Source: JAZTZP01 sp045637525
GTDB taxonomy: Bacteria; Bacillota; Clostridia; UBA1381
Direction of reading: 5' to 3'
Length of the DNA: 24,773 bases
Assembly (NCBI GenBank): GCA_045637525.1
Contig: JAZTZP010000082.1
Location: 1-24,773, forward strand
A model generated the notes under the pieces. That model had not been told where the DNA came from. It saw only the letters and a list, made by a program, of their open reading frames with translations, and made no database searches. The position numbers and the translations under genes are program-made. This document shows, in pieces, positions 7,983 to 16,264 of this stretch (position 1 is the first letter of the stretch; every line of letters begins with the position of its first letter).

Positions 7983-8564
7983 TCTTATAATTATATCAAT
8001 ATCATTACTGTCAAACACATAGTTATATGTCTGAACGATTATATCCTTCATCTCATTTCCACCAATATCAAAATTTTCTATTGCTATAATCTTCTGGTTT
8101 TTGTCTTTTATAACCAATTCCTTATTTTCATATAAAACACCTGTTGCGTTTGTAACGCTTACTCTTATCTGAACATTAATTTTTTCTTTAAGAGTAATTA
8201 CCGGAATACCGTTCTGATAAACGGCTGTTCCTGTTATACTTATATCTTCATATCCGGGATAAGCATATGGCATTGCGTATCCCGTTTCATTGCAGTTTAC
8301 AACTGTCCCGTCAAGGCTTAAAAGCTGTTCTGAAATTACATTGATTTTTTTTGCAAACAAACCATCGCCTAAAAACAGTCTTACCGAATTTTCGCCGGGG
8401 TTATAAACCGCTTTTTCAACCGCCGCTACGGTGCCTTTAGCCGCTACGGCAAACGCATCTGCCATAACGGTATCAGGTCTTAATTTCTCCTGCGGAGTGT
8501 ATGTATAAACATACACTCCGTCACTTATTACACCGAACTTGTCAAAGACACACTCCTTCTGCAT
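7980..8564 (-). CDS. Hypothetical protein, Ig-like domain; possibly split from the upstream gene
   Basis: This 194-residue beta-rich protein has no signal peptide. Its last 65 residues (KINVQIRVSVTN...DIDIIIR) resemble the C-terminal domain of the secreted protein just upstream, although such domains normally sit in exported proteins. The start is uncertain: ATG 8564 overlaps the upstream gene by 23 bases and lacks a good ribosome site; TTG 8582 directly follows an in-frame stop and also lacks one. A GTGTGT tract at 8553-8548 sits at the junction, and one more GT there would fuse the upstream frame to this one. It may therefore be the C-terminal part of a longer exported protein broken by a 2-base change, or a translationally coupled small protein. 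The TAA stop lies within the end of hairpin array A. Confidence 0.6.
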   Translation of the reverse strand: MQKECVFDKFGVISDGVYVYTYTPQEKLRPDTVMADAFAVAAKGTVAAVEKAVYNPGENSVRLFLGDGLFAKKINVISEQLLSLDGTVVNCNETGYAMPYAYPGYEDISITGTAVYQNGIPVITLKEKINVQIRVSVTNATGVLYENKELVIKDKNQKIIAIENFDIGGNEMKDIIVQTYNYVFDSNDIDIIIR

Positions 8565-11500
8565 TGATATACCAAGTATCAATTACCGGTACCATATCAT
8601 CCCAGACAAATACTTTAATCTCACATGTTGAAAGATCGTCTATCGCACCTGTTGCAAGTGTTGCCTCACATGGAGTATCCACACCGTTTGCAAGTGCCTT
8701 TACAGGTATCATTGAAACGTTTTTAAGTACACCGCCGTCATAAAGTGCCATCATTACACTTATATCATTGTCCTCAGATGCCATGTTTACAATGTTAAAG
8801 TTTGCATAAATCGTATCACCTGCAGCAGACATATCATTTATGCTTGACATATCGCCCTCAGCTGAGCTAAACACTATATCAGAACCAAGTCCTATAAGCT
8901 CTGAACCAAACTTTATCTCAGTTGTAACCGGAATATATATTCCCGATGCATCCTTTACACCCTCAAATGAAACCGTATATAACTTATTTATATAAAGCTC
9001 TTTTTCAAATGTAAGTGTTACCTGTCTTAATGCTGAGCTATAAGAAACTGTTGCCTCAACCGGCTCGCCGTTTGCATCTGTTACAGCTACGTTATTTAAT
9101 GTATCTTCGTCTATATCATAGTTAAATGTATAAGAAACCTTCTTGTCTGCGTATGCTGTCTCTTTTGTAATTTCCGTCGGAACATAATCCGAAACTTTAA
9201 TGTGAGAAATATGCGTTTCAGGATCTCCAGTTGATGAGAGATACTGCTGAACATTTAAGCTTCCTATTGTCTTGTGTACATCAGCAATTACTGCTTTTGC
9301 ATAGAAATCAGGATCGTCTTCGCTGTATACGTAGTATGTAAGACCTGCCTCTGACGGGAATAATATATACTTCATGTTAAAGAATCCGTCAGCATCCGTA
9401 ACTGTTGTTTTAGAAGTAATTTGAAGACCTTGTGAATTTACCATGTTAAACTCTGTTCCTGCTATGTTTAACGCACCAAAGCCCTTACCTGAACCATCTA
9501 CTCTTATACCTCTCTGGAATCTTGCATCCGGATTTGTTGTCGAATTTGCCTTTACACCAACTTCAAACATTACCGGTGTGCTGATTGCAGATTTAAAGCT
9601 ATAAGCTACTGTTGTATCAGCTCTTGAATCAGCCGTACTGTTCATTTCAAGATACTTCGTTCCGCCTGCTGTTTCACGAACATAAATGTCCGCAGCAGAA
9701 TCCTGAGTTCCGCTCGACTTAAATGTAAGTCCTGTTGCTTCTGATGTCGGATTTGTACCGTTCTCTAAATCTGTAAAATCTGTATTTATATAATAATCTC
9801 CGTAGTTTGTATAAACCATTACACAATCTGTATCAAGCTCTGCTCCGTTACCTGCTACCATGTTATCGAAAAGTATCGCATAAGGTGCATCCGGCTCAAG
9901 CTTTCCGAAACGGATTTTTGCTGTATTTGAAAATTCACTTGCTTCTATTGTATATCCGCCGTTAATCTCTTCATATACACCGTCGCCTACTTCCTTCTTA
10001 AAGGAAATAGCTCTTTTTGCTTCTTCTGCAGTAAAGTAATTTGTAAACTCTACTGTAAGCTCCCCTGCATTCGGATTAATTTCATCACCAAATTCCGGAG
10101 ATTTTACTGAGAAATCTTCTGAAAGCTCTACATAATCATCCTTGCTCGCTTCATACTTTTCCTTTGCACTTGTTAATGACAGCGCTGTGCTGTACATCTT
10201 AAAGTCGCCTATAGAACCTATAAAGCTCTTGCCTTTAGAATTTCCTACAGTACCTATCTGCAGATTTTCTTCTCCCGTTACATCCGGTAACGCACCTGCT
10301 GACGAGAATTTTGTTAATTCTTCTCCGTCCTGGAATATCTTGATATTCCATGCAGAATTAGCATCATCCCATGATTTTGTTATAACCAGGTGAGTCCATT
10401 TATCCTTTGTAAGTCCGGTGAAATTTTTACGTGTAAGCTGCGAGTCACTGCTTGAAGGATTGTATGTACACATACGGAATTTAGAACCGTCTGCTCCTGT
10501 ATCCACCATAAACCATGTGTTATTATCATTCGGACAGAGAGAATATAATTTCCTTGATAAGCTGAACAGCTTCTTGTATTTACCGCTGTTTGCCTCCGAT
10601 GCCTCATATCTTACCCATGTTTCTATTGTTAAATCTTCAGCTTCTGCAGCAGGAACTGCAAGCTCTCTATAAAGGTTTATAAAACCTCTTTCTGTAATAT
10701 TACCTTCTTCATCCTCTGTTGCAATTGTAATATACTTCTTTTCTCCCGATGCAGTTGTAAATGTGTTTAGCTCGGGATAGTATGTCTGAGATGCCTCATC
10801 CTTATAAACGCCTACACCTGTTGTGTTGTTTGTAACTGTATTTTTAACAATTGCATTTTCTGCTGTATAATCGGATAAATCCATTTCGAAGAACATTTTT
10901 TCCTGATATTCTTCCGTTGTATTAAACTGTATACTGTAAAGGTTTACAACCGCGTTCGGAACGATAAATACAGTTTTTGTACCTGTTAAAGTTTCTGAAA
11001 GCTTCTTTGTAAAGTTAGCTTCAACCGCGAATCCGTAAGCCGGCGGATTATCCTCAGCCTTAGTAAATGCTACTATTGTATCAAGAGCTTTTTCTTCTCC
11101 GTCAGCGCCTGTAACCGTAAGTGCTCCATAGCTTGCAGTAACAGTATCTGTATCTTCATAATTATCAAGAGTATATACATTTATAATGCCCGGAAAACCA
11201 AATCCTGTATCTGCACCGTAGCCTAAAGTAAGCGACTTTGCACCGTCTGCTCCGAAATTAACGTCTTTAAATCCAACCCATGAAGAACCGTTATAGCTTC
11301 CTACAGAATCACTTCCTTCGCCGTTGTTAGCAGCATAGTTTCCGCCACGCATCGTTTCAGCCATTGTATTTCTCTTATAAGGATTAAGTATATCTTCATA
11401 GCTTACATACTCATTAAACTTTACGCCGCGAAGATTTATCGCACTGCTCGGAACAATAACGATTGACTTAATACCTGTCATAACTTCAGAAAACTTCTTT

Positions 11501-11967
11501 GTGAATGAGTCTTCTGAATCCCAACCTGTTTTTGAAGGATTATCAAGTGAATTTATTTCACCAACCTTTTCGGCAGTCTTTTCCGCTCCGTTTGCATCCG
11601 TTACGGTAAGTCTTCCGAAATTGGCAGTTAAAACATCGCCTTCTTCATAATCAATTGCATAAACGTTCAGACCCGGGAAATCATTAGTTTCACCTATTCC
11701 ATAGTAAACAGTAAATGTTTCCGCACCGACGTCACCGAAATCAACATCTTTAAACATTGCGTATGAATCCCATGACCATCCGCCGTAAACGTCCTGTCCC
11801 TGTTTACTTCCGTAACCACTTCCGCCTCCGATTGCAGATGCCATTGTATTCTTTGCATAAGGATCAAATCCGTCTGCCGAAACAACTGCACATAATTGTG
11901 TTATAAGCATTGCCATTACTATAAGCACACTTAAAATTCTTTTTCCTTTTATACTTTTTCCGTTCAT
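8542..11967 (-). CDS. Secreted multidomain protein: two CBM-like repeats, LamG-like and Ig-like domains
   Basis: This 1141-residue exported protein starts at ATG 11967, ten bases after GGAGG; longer frames begin inside the previous gene. A signal peptide covers about 1-31 (hydrophobic ILSVLIVMAMLITQLCAVVSA). Two tandem beta-sandwich repeats of about 150 residues follow (NTMASAIGGG... and NTMAETMRGG...), each with FKDV(D/N)FG, a G(L/I)xVY strand and a G.K(S/T)(V/I)(V/I)FIVP-like strand. They resemble CBM6-type carbohydrate-binding modules. Next come a LamG-like concanavalin fold (about 345-600, with IETWVRYE, KWTHLVITKSWD and GSIGDFKMYSTAL), a Big_5-type Ig domain, a second beta-sandwich and a C-terminal domain ending IKVFVWDDMVP. 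No catalytic motif was recognised, so it probably binds glycans or wall polymers. It is a paralogue of the gene 20 bases upstream and shares its transcript. Confidence 0.86.
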   Translation of the reverse strand: MNGKSIKGKRILSVLIVMAMLITQLCAVVSADGFDPYAKNTMASAIGGGSGYGSKQGQDVYGGWSWDSYAMFKDVDFGDVGAETFTVYYGIGETNDFPGLNVYAIDYEEGDVLTANFGRLTVTDANGAEKTAEKVGEINSLDNPSKTGWDSEDSFTKKFSEVMTGIKSIVIVPSSAINLRGVKFNEYVSYEDILNPYKRNTMAETMRGGNYAANNGEGSDSVGSYNGSSWVGFKDVNFGADGAKSLTLGYGADTGFGFPGIINVYTLDNYEDTDTVTASYGALTVTGADGEEKALDTIVAFTKAEDNPPAYGFAVEANFTKKLSETLTGTKTVFIVPNAVVNLYSIQFNTTEEYQEKMFFEMDLSDYTAENAIVKNTVTNNTTGVGVYKDEASQTYYPELNTFTTASGEKKYITIATEDEEGNITERGFINLYRELAVPAAEAEDLTIETWVRYEASEANSGKYKKLFSLSRKLYSLCPNDNNTWFMVDTGADGSKFRMCTYNPSSSDSQLTRKNFTGLTKDKWTHLVITKSWDDANSAWNIKIFQDGEELTKFSSAGALPDVTGEENLQIGTVGNSKGKSFIGSIGDFKMYSTALSLTSAKEKYEASKDDYVELSEDFSVKSPEFGDEINPNAGELTVEFTNYFTAEEAKRAISFKKEVGDGVYEEINGGYTIEASEFSNTAKIRFGKLEPDAPYAILFDNMVAGNGAELDTDCVMVYTNYGDYYINTDFTDLENGTNPTSEATGLTFKSSGTQDSAADIYVRETAGGTKYLEMNSTADSRADTTVAYSFKSAISTPVMFEVGVKANSTTNPDARFQRGIRVDGSGKGFGALNIAGTEFNMVNSQGLQITSKTTVTDADGFFNMKYILFPSEAGLTYYVYSEDDPDFYAKAVIADVHKTIGSLNVQQYLSSTGDPETHISHIKVSDYVPTEITKETAYADKKVSYTFNYDIDEDTLNNVAVTDANGEPVEATVSYSSALRQVTLTFEKELYINKLYTVSFEGVKDASGIYIPVTTEIKFGSELIGLGSDIVFSSAEGDMSSINDMSAAGDTIYANFNIVNMASEDNDISVMMALYDGGVLKNVSMIPVKALANGVDTPCEATLATGAIDDLSTCEIKVFVWDDMVPVIDTWYINAEGVCL

Positions 11968-11986
11968 AGTTATATTACCTCCATTT

Positions 11987-14323
11987 TTAATTTGTAAACA
12001 CATAAGGCTCGGCAGTTACTGCTCTGTTTTCGCCCTCTGTCACATCAAACACATATACATACACCTCTTTGGCATTTTCTGCCGCTGTTAATGTTTCAGT
12101 CTTTGAATTTATCGCCGAAACATCAATTGTCATGCTCGAAACTTCAGCAATTTTACCATTTTCGTCATAAGAAACCGCTGTAATAATTGCCGTTTTCGGA
12201 TCATATGAATTATTCGCCAGTATTACCGGAATATTTCTGCCCGATTTTGAGACTGATGAATAAAGCTCATAAGCCGGGAAATCAAACTCCGTTTCAACCT
12301 TGTCAATCATAATTCCGGCTGTACTCTTTATATTTGATATATTAAGAGTATAAGTCTTTCCGTAATCAAAATATTCCTTTATTCTTACTCTTGCAGTACG
12401 GGTATCTTCATCATAGTCCTCAAAAGCAGTATTTAAAAGCTCCCCGTCTTCTTTTACTATTACTATGCTCTCATCATTAAAGCCTGTCATATCATCGCTG
12501 AATGTTATTTCAATAAATTCCGTCTCACGTGTGAACGATGAAAGATTTGTAACAACAACCTCAGGCGATATATACTCATATATTCTGAAATGGCTTATTT
12601 CCGTTGTAAGTGCATCAGATGTTTCGTTATACTGATTTATGGCACGAATCTGACTTGCATCAGTAAACTTTGTTACCGCCTCAAATGTAAGATCGGAATT
12701 ATCAGGACTCATGCCCGTTACGGTATATGTTCCGTTTTCATTCATTCTGAACGTATATACCATATTTAAAAATCCGAATTTATCCGTAACGGATGAGCTG
12801 TATCCTTTAATAATCTCCACTCCGTTTCCGTTACTGTAAATACGTCCTCCGTCATTAAATCCACCGACAATCATATGAGCCGAGCCGGCACCTAAAAGTC
12901 TTACCGAACGGTCTAATGCCGAACCGCCCGCACCTCTTACTCCGACTTCTACAACAAAATCCTTTGTATATCCCGGCGGGAAATTATATGCAAGATATGA
13001 ATCCTTTGCACCTTCCGGATTTCTCGTTTTCATCTCAAGATACTTAATAGTTTCTCCCGTAGCCTTTATGGTCTGTTCTTTTACCGCAAAGTCTGCAACG
13101 GAATTATTCACACCGCTTGAGAAGAATGTCAGCGGCCCTTCCGGCACTTCTGTCATTGTGCCTGTCGGATAATCCGAAAAGTCCTGGTTTACTATATAAA
13201 TATCATTTGTACTTACAATGAAGTCTTCCGGGGTTACTGTTATATTATTTATAGATTTTACTTCGCCTATGTGGAGTATATATTCACTCGCCGGCTCAAG
13301 TCTTCCGAAATAAAGGTTTGCACGCTTTGTGTTACCTTCCTCGGTCTCAATAAATATTCCGCCCGGTATATCATCACCGTCAACAGTTGTAAAAGTAATC
13401 TCGCTAAGAGTTGATTTATCTATATAGTTATCAAACTCAATCTCTATATGCCCTGCCGAAGCAGAAATCGCAAAATCATCCGACGGTGTAACAATGTTCA
13501 TTGTTTCAGGAAGCACTACATAATTATCTTTCGTCGCAAGATACTGTGCTTTTGCTTTATCGGCATCAAACGCTGTGTCATAAATTCTGAACTCCGCAAT
13601 AGACCCCTGATACGACTTCGCTGCCGCCCCTGAACCGCCTATTGTGAAAGAATTTTCCGTACTCTGGCTCTTCGTACCGCCTGAGTACGAGCCTTTACTT
13701 ACACCGTTTATGTATATATCTACATCCCATTCACCGCTGACAGCGTCCCATTCTCTTGTGAAAACATAGTGTGTCCATTGTCCTCTCGGGAAATTATTTA
13801 CCGAAGTCCGGACTGTATTTGCGTCCAGTCTGTTTTCAAACTTGCTTGCTGTCTGAATACTTGTTTCCCAGTCGATACTTCCGTCTATCGTTGCGTTTTC
13901 GTATTTCTCTCTCGCCAGCTTGAAGAATTTGTAATACAGATATCTGCTGCTCGGTGTATCGCTGAGCGTCCAGAATTCGACTGTCAGCTTGTCGCTTACC
14001 GCCATCGGATTTGCAAGCGATGAATCAAGCTGTACAACACCGTACGGCGTACCTGTATTGCCCTCTGTATGTCCAAACGTTAAATATCTCGTCTCTCCGC
14101 CGATGGACATAAGCGAATCATACACAGGCGCGGAATAATCGCCTCTTCCGTAAACGGTTATTCCCTCAGCAGACTCCGTAACGCCGTTTAAAACAACCGG
14201 ATTGGAATCCGAATATGCGGATAAGTCCATTTCAAAAATAAGTCCGTCATCAGCATATCCCGTAATGCCCGTAAATGAAAGACACAATACAGCGAAAATT
14301 GCTAAAATTTTCTTCATATCCAA
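11987..14323 (-). CDS. Secreted LamG-like / Ig-like domain protein
   Basis: This 778-residue exported protein has a signal peptide (MDMKKILAIFAVLCLSFTGI then TGYA). A LamG-like domain spans about 27-270 (GLIFEMDLSAY, VEFWTLSD, QWTHYVFTREWD, GSIAEFRIYDTAF), followed by a Big_5-type Ig domain (about 275-370), a second beta-sandwich (about 375-585), another Ig-like domain and a C-terminal domain ending YVYVFDVTEGENR. The order matches the paralogue downstream from its LamG domain onward, so this is the shorter form lacking the two CBM-like repeats. The start is probably TTG 14323, seven bases after AAGGAGG; ATG 14317 is the alternative at 13 bases. Hairpin array B ends only 23 bases upstream, so the gene is read through the array or from the TATAAT at its edge. 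A role in surface glycan binding is inference. Confidence 0.83.
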   Translation of the reverse strand: MDMKKILAIFAVLCLSFTGITGYADDGLIFEMDLSAYSDSNPVVLNGVTESAEGITVYGRGDYSAPVYDSLMSIGGETRYLTFGHTEGNTGTPYGVVQLDSSLANPMAVSDKLTVEFWTLSDTPSSRYLYYKFFKLAREKYENATIDGSIDWETSIQTASKFENRLDANTVRTSVNNFPRGQWTHYVFTREWDAVSGEWDVDIYINGVSKGSYSGGTKSQSTENSFTIGGSGAAAKSYQGSIAEFRIYDTAFDADKAKAQYLATKDNYVVLPETMNIVTPSDDFAISASAGHIEIEFDNYIDKSTLSEITFTTVDGDDIPGGIFIETEEGNTKRANLYFGRLEPASEYILHIGEVKSINNITVTPEDFIVSTNDIYIVNQDFSDYPTGTMTEVPEGPLTFFSSGVNNSVADFAVKEQTIKATGETIKYLEMKTRNPEGAKDSYLAYNFPPGYTKDFVVEVGVRGAGGSALDRSVRLLGAGSAHMIVGGFNDGGRIYSNGNGVEIIKGYSSSVTDKFGFLNMVYTFRMNENGTYTVTGMSPDNSDLTFEAVTKFTDASQIRAINQYNETSDALTTEISHFRIYEYISPEVVVTNLSSFTRETEFIEITFSDDMTGFNDESIVIVKEDGELLNTAFEDYDEDTRTARVRIKEYFDYGKTYTLNISNIKSTAGIMIDKVETEFDFPAYELYSSVSKSGRNIPVILANNSYDPKTAIITAVSYDENGKIAEVSSMTIDVSAINSKTETLTAAENAKEVYVYVFDVTEGENRAVTAEPYVFTN

Positions 14324-14346
14324 AAATCTACCTCCTTTTTATGTTG

Positions 14347-14684
14347 TAAATTATAGTTTATCTGCGAGAAACTATAATTTACAGTGAAATATTTTGCATT
14401 TGGCAAAATGTGAAATTCACACTTCGTGTGAGTGAAATCCATGCAAAGCATGGGTGAAATCTGTCGCTATGCGACAGGTTTCGGTAGAAATTGCAAGCAA
14501 TTTCTGAATTTAAATTTCAGAAAATCGTTTGTCGATTTTCTTTCCATAACTTGCGGCAAATTTGCCGCAAATTTCACTCGCATTTATGCGAATTTCACCC
14601 AAGCAAATGGTTGGATTTCACTTTTTGCCTGTGGCAAAAAATTTCACTGTAAATTATAGTTTATCGCAGATAAACTATAATTTA
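14347..14684. mobile_element. Hairpin array B: 10 internal hairpins, GTGAAAT linkers, 35-bp palindromic ends
   Basis: This 338-base element has terminal palindromes at 14347-14381 and 14650-14684 that are also inverted copies of each other. Ten internal hairpins lie at 14391-14409, 14417-14431, 14439-14453, 14461-14477, 14486-14505, 14519-14541, 14551-14570, 14578-14591, 14599-14614 and 14622-14640. GTGAAAT precedes each of the first four (ending 14390, 14416, 14438, 14460), and ATTTCAC follows each of the last four (starting 14571, 14592, 14615, 14641). The core spacers are GTTTCGGT (14478-14485), a 13-base AT-rich piece and TTCCATAAC (14542-14550). TA is present at both edges. There is no transposase and no credible ORF. 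It fills the gap between the terminator at 14741-14784 and the LamG gene. Confidence 0.85.
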
Positions 14685-14740
14685 TGTAAAACCCACTACA
14701 ATTTTTAAAATATTATCCCCCTCACTTTAATCTATATCCA

Positions 14741-14784
14741 AAAAAAGAACTGCATCAACCGATTTAAGGTTTATTGCAGTTCTT
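14741..14784 (-). terminator. Rho-independent terminator of the cysE operon
   Basis: Read on the minus strand, AAGAACTGCA (14784-14775) pairs with TGCAGTTCTT (14754-14745), with an inner AACC/GGTT pairing in the loop, and is followed by a run of T. It begins a few bases after the stop of the 172-residue protein gene and so ends the cysE-cysS-mrnC-transketolase transcript before hairpin array B. Confidence 0.85.
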
Positions 14785-14789
14785 CTGTT

Positions 14790-15308
14790 TTACTTCAGCT
14801 TATTCTTAGTAAGATACTTATCAAGCCGCTCAGCAGCCGTTTTGCTTAAGCTCTTTAACACCTCTCCCTGAGCGTCGTTGCTTCCCGAGCCGGCTGTTAT
14901 TTTCACGTAAAATCCGCTGTCATATATAAAAGCCGACGGAAATGCTATAAATGCCTTTTGCCCTATATCCGTCAAGTCTTCATATACCAACAATCTGTCT
15001 CTGTCTGAATCATAGAAATTTTCCACTGCAGATTTCGGATATTCATCGCTGTAATACACAAGCTCAACCTTTATATTATCTCCGCTCCCTATCGGATCTG
15101 AAAGATACTCTGTTTCAAGACGGTTCCCGAACTTTTTCACTTCACCGTCATTTAATTTATATCCTTCAGCAAGTGCCTGAGCATCTTCATACGTTATCAG
15201 CTCATCCGGCATAATAAGGTCAATTTTTCTGCGCTTAAAGCCTGAAATTGTTCCCGCTACAACTATTATAAGTATTGCTCCTATCAGAAGCTTTGTATAC
15301 TTTCCCAA
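14790..15308 (-). CDS. Hypothetical membrane-anchored protein
   Basis: This 172-residue protein is not assigned to a family. Residues 5-23 (TKLLIGAILIIVVAGTISG) form one membrane segment followed by KRRK, so the remaining 145 residues are probably outside the membrane if the segment acts as a signal anchor. The exported part is mixed and charged, with no cysteine and no recognised catalytic motif. The start is TTG 15308, supported by GGAGGG seven bases upstream; the N-terminus MGKYTKLLIG is as expected for an anchor. It lies 23 bases after the transketolase C subunit and just before the operon terminator, so it is the last gene of that transcript. Its placement there gives no clear functional clue. 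Confidence 0.75.
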   Translation of the reverse strand: MGKYTKLLIGAILIIVVAGTISGFKRRKIDLIMPDELITYEDAQALAEGYKLNDGEVKKFGNRLETEYLSDPIGSGDNIKVELVYYSDEYPKSAVENFYDSDRDRLLVYEDLTDIGQKAFIAFPSAFIYDSGFYVKITAGSGSNDAQGEVLKSLSKTAAERLDKYLTKNKLK

Positions 15309-15331
15309 TGTTATACCCTCCGATTATGCCG

Positions 15332-16264
15332 TCAGTTCTTCATTGCAACAGCTTTCATTGCATTTTCAGCAATATTTTCAGCAGTAAGACCGTATATCTC
15401 AAAAAGCTCTGCCGGTTTTCCCGAACGTCCAAACTTATCTGTTCCGACAATCTTCACAGGAACCGGACACTCAGCGCATACAACCTCTGTTACAGCACTG
15501 CCGAGTCCGCCCATTATATAATGCTCCTCAGCCGTCACAATAGCACCTGTCGTCTTTGCCGCTTTTACAATAATGTCACGGTCAATGGGCTTTATTGTAT
15601 GGATATTTACAACCGCCGCATCTATGTTCTTTTCCTTAAGTATCTCTCTTGCCTTTAAAGCTTCGCCAACCATTAAACCTGTTGCGATAATTGTTACGTC
15701 CTTACCCTCTTTGAGTTGTACGCCTTTTCCGAGTTCAAATTTATAATCCTCCGGATTTACATCCTCGACTGCAAGTCTTCCGAATCTCATATAAACAGGT
15801 CCGTCATGTTCAATTGCCGCTTTTACTGCAAGTCTTGCCTCTATGTCGTCTGCCGGATTAATTACTACCATATTAGGAATAGATCTCATAAGCGCTATAT
15901 CCTCTAAGCATTGATGGCTTGCGCCGTCTTCTCCTACGGATATTCCGGCATGAGTTGCACCGATTTTTACATTAAGGTTAGTATATCCGATTGAGTTTCT
16001 CACCTGCTCATATGCTCTGCCGGCCGCAAACATCGCAAAAGACGAAGCGAAAGCTATTTTGCCGGCCGCCGCAAGACCTGCGGCAACACACATCATATTC
16101 CCCTCAGCAATACCAACGTTTATAAATCTGTCAGGATATGCTTTTTCAAACATTTCTGTCTTTGTAGACTTTGAAAGGTCAGCGTCTAAAACTACTATAT
16201 TTTCATTTGCACCGTATTCAACGAGTGCCGCTCCGTATGATTCTCTTGTCGCTTTCTTTGCCAT
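15332..16264 (-). CDS. Transketolase, C-terminal subunit
   Basis: The 310-residue protein is the pyrimidine-binding and C-terminal half of a split transketolase. VGIAEGNMMCVAAGLA (about 50-65) carries the catalytic Glu, GATHAGISVGEDGASHQCLEDIALMRSIPNM is the conserved substrate-site stretch, and the C-terminal ligand-binding Rossmann-like domain holds ITAEEHYIMGGLGSAV-like sequence near residue 245-260. Its ATG overlaps the TAA of the N-subunit gene (TAATG), so the two halves are translationally coupled and made in equal amounts. Together they transfer two-carbon ketol units in the non-oxidative pentose phosphate pathway. Similarity to DXP synthase C-terminal halves exists, but the paired N subunit with GHPGG argues for transketolase. 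Confidence 0.93.
   Translation of the reverse strand: MAKKATRESYGAALVEYGANENIVVLDADLSKSTKTEMFEKAYPDRFINVGIAEGNMMCVAAGLAAAGKIAFASSFAMFAAGRAYEQVRNSIGYTNLNVKIGATHAGISVGEDGASHQCLEDIALMRSIPNMVVINPADDIEARLAVKAAIEHDGPVYMRFGRLAVEDVNPEDYKFELGKGVQLKEGKDVTIIATGLMVGEALKAREILKEKNIDAAVVNIHTIKPIDRDIIVKAAKTTGAIVTAEEHYIMGGLGSAVTEVVCAECPVPVKIVGTDKFGRSGKPAELFEIYGLTAENIAENAMKAVAMKN

Noticed and set aside
11968..12003. Upstream start for the 1141-residue exoprotein at 12003
   Set aside because: It lies within the previous gene and would add 12 residues before the signal peptide; ATG 11967 follows GGAGG.
14432..14659. 75-codon plus-strand frame inside array B
   Set aside because: It is a translation of hairpin and linker sequence with no ribosome site; similar frames would arise in any copy of the element.
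14347..14684. CRISPR array
   Set aside because: There is no constant direct repeat with equal-length unique spacers; the repeated units are short linkers that invert midway, and no cas gene is present.
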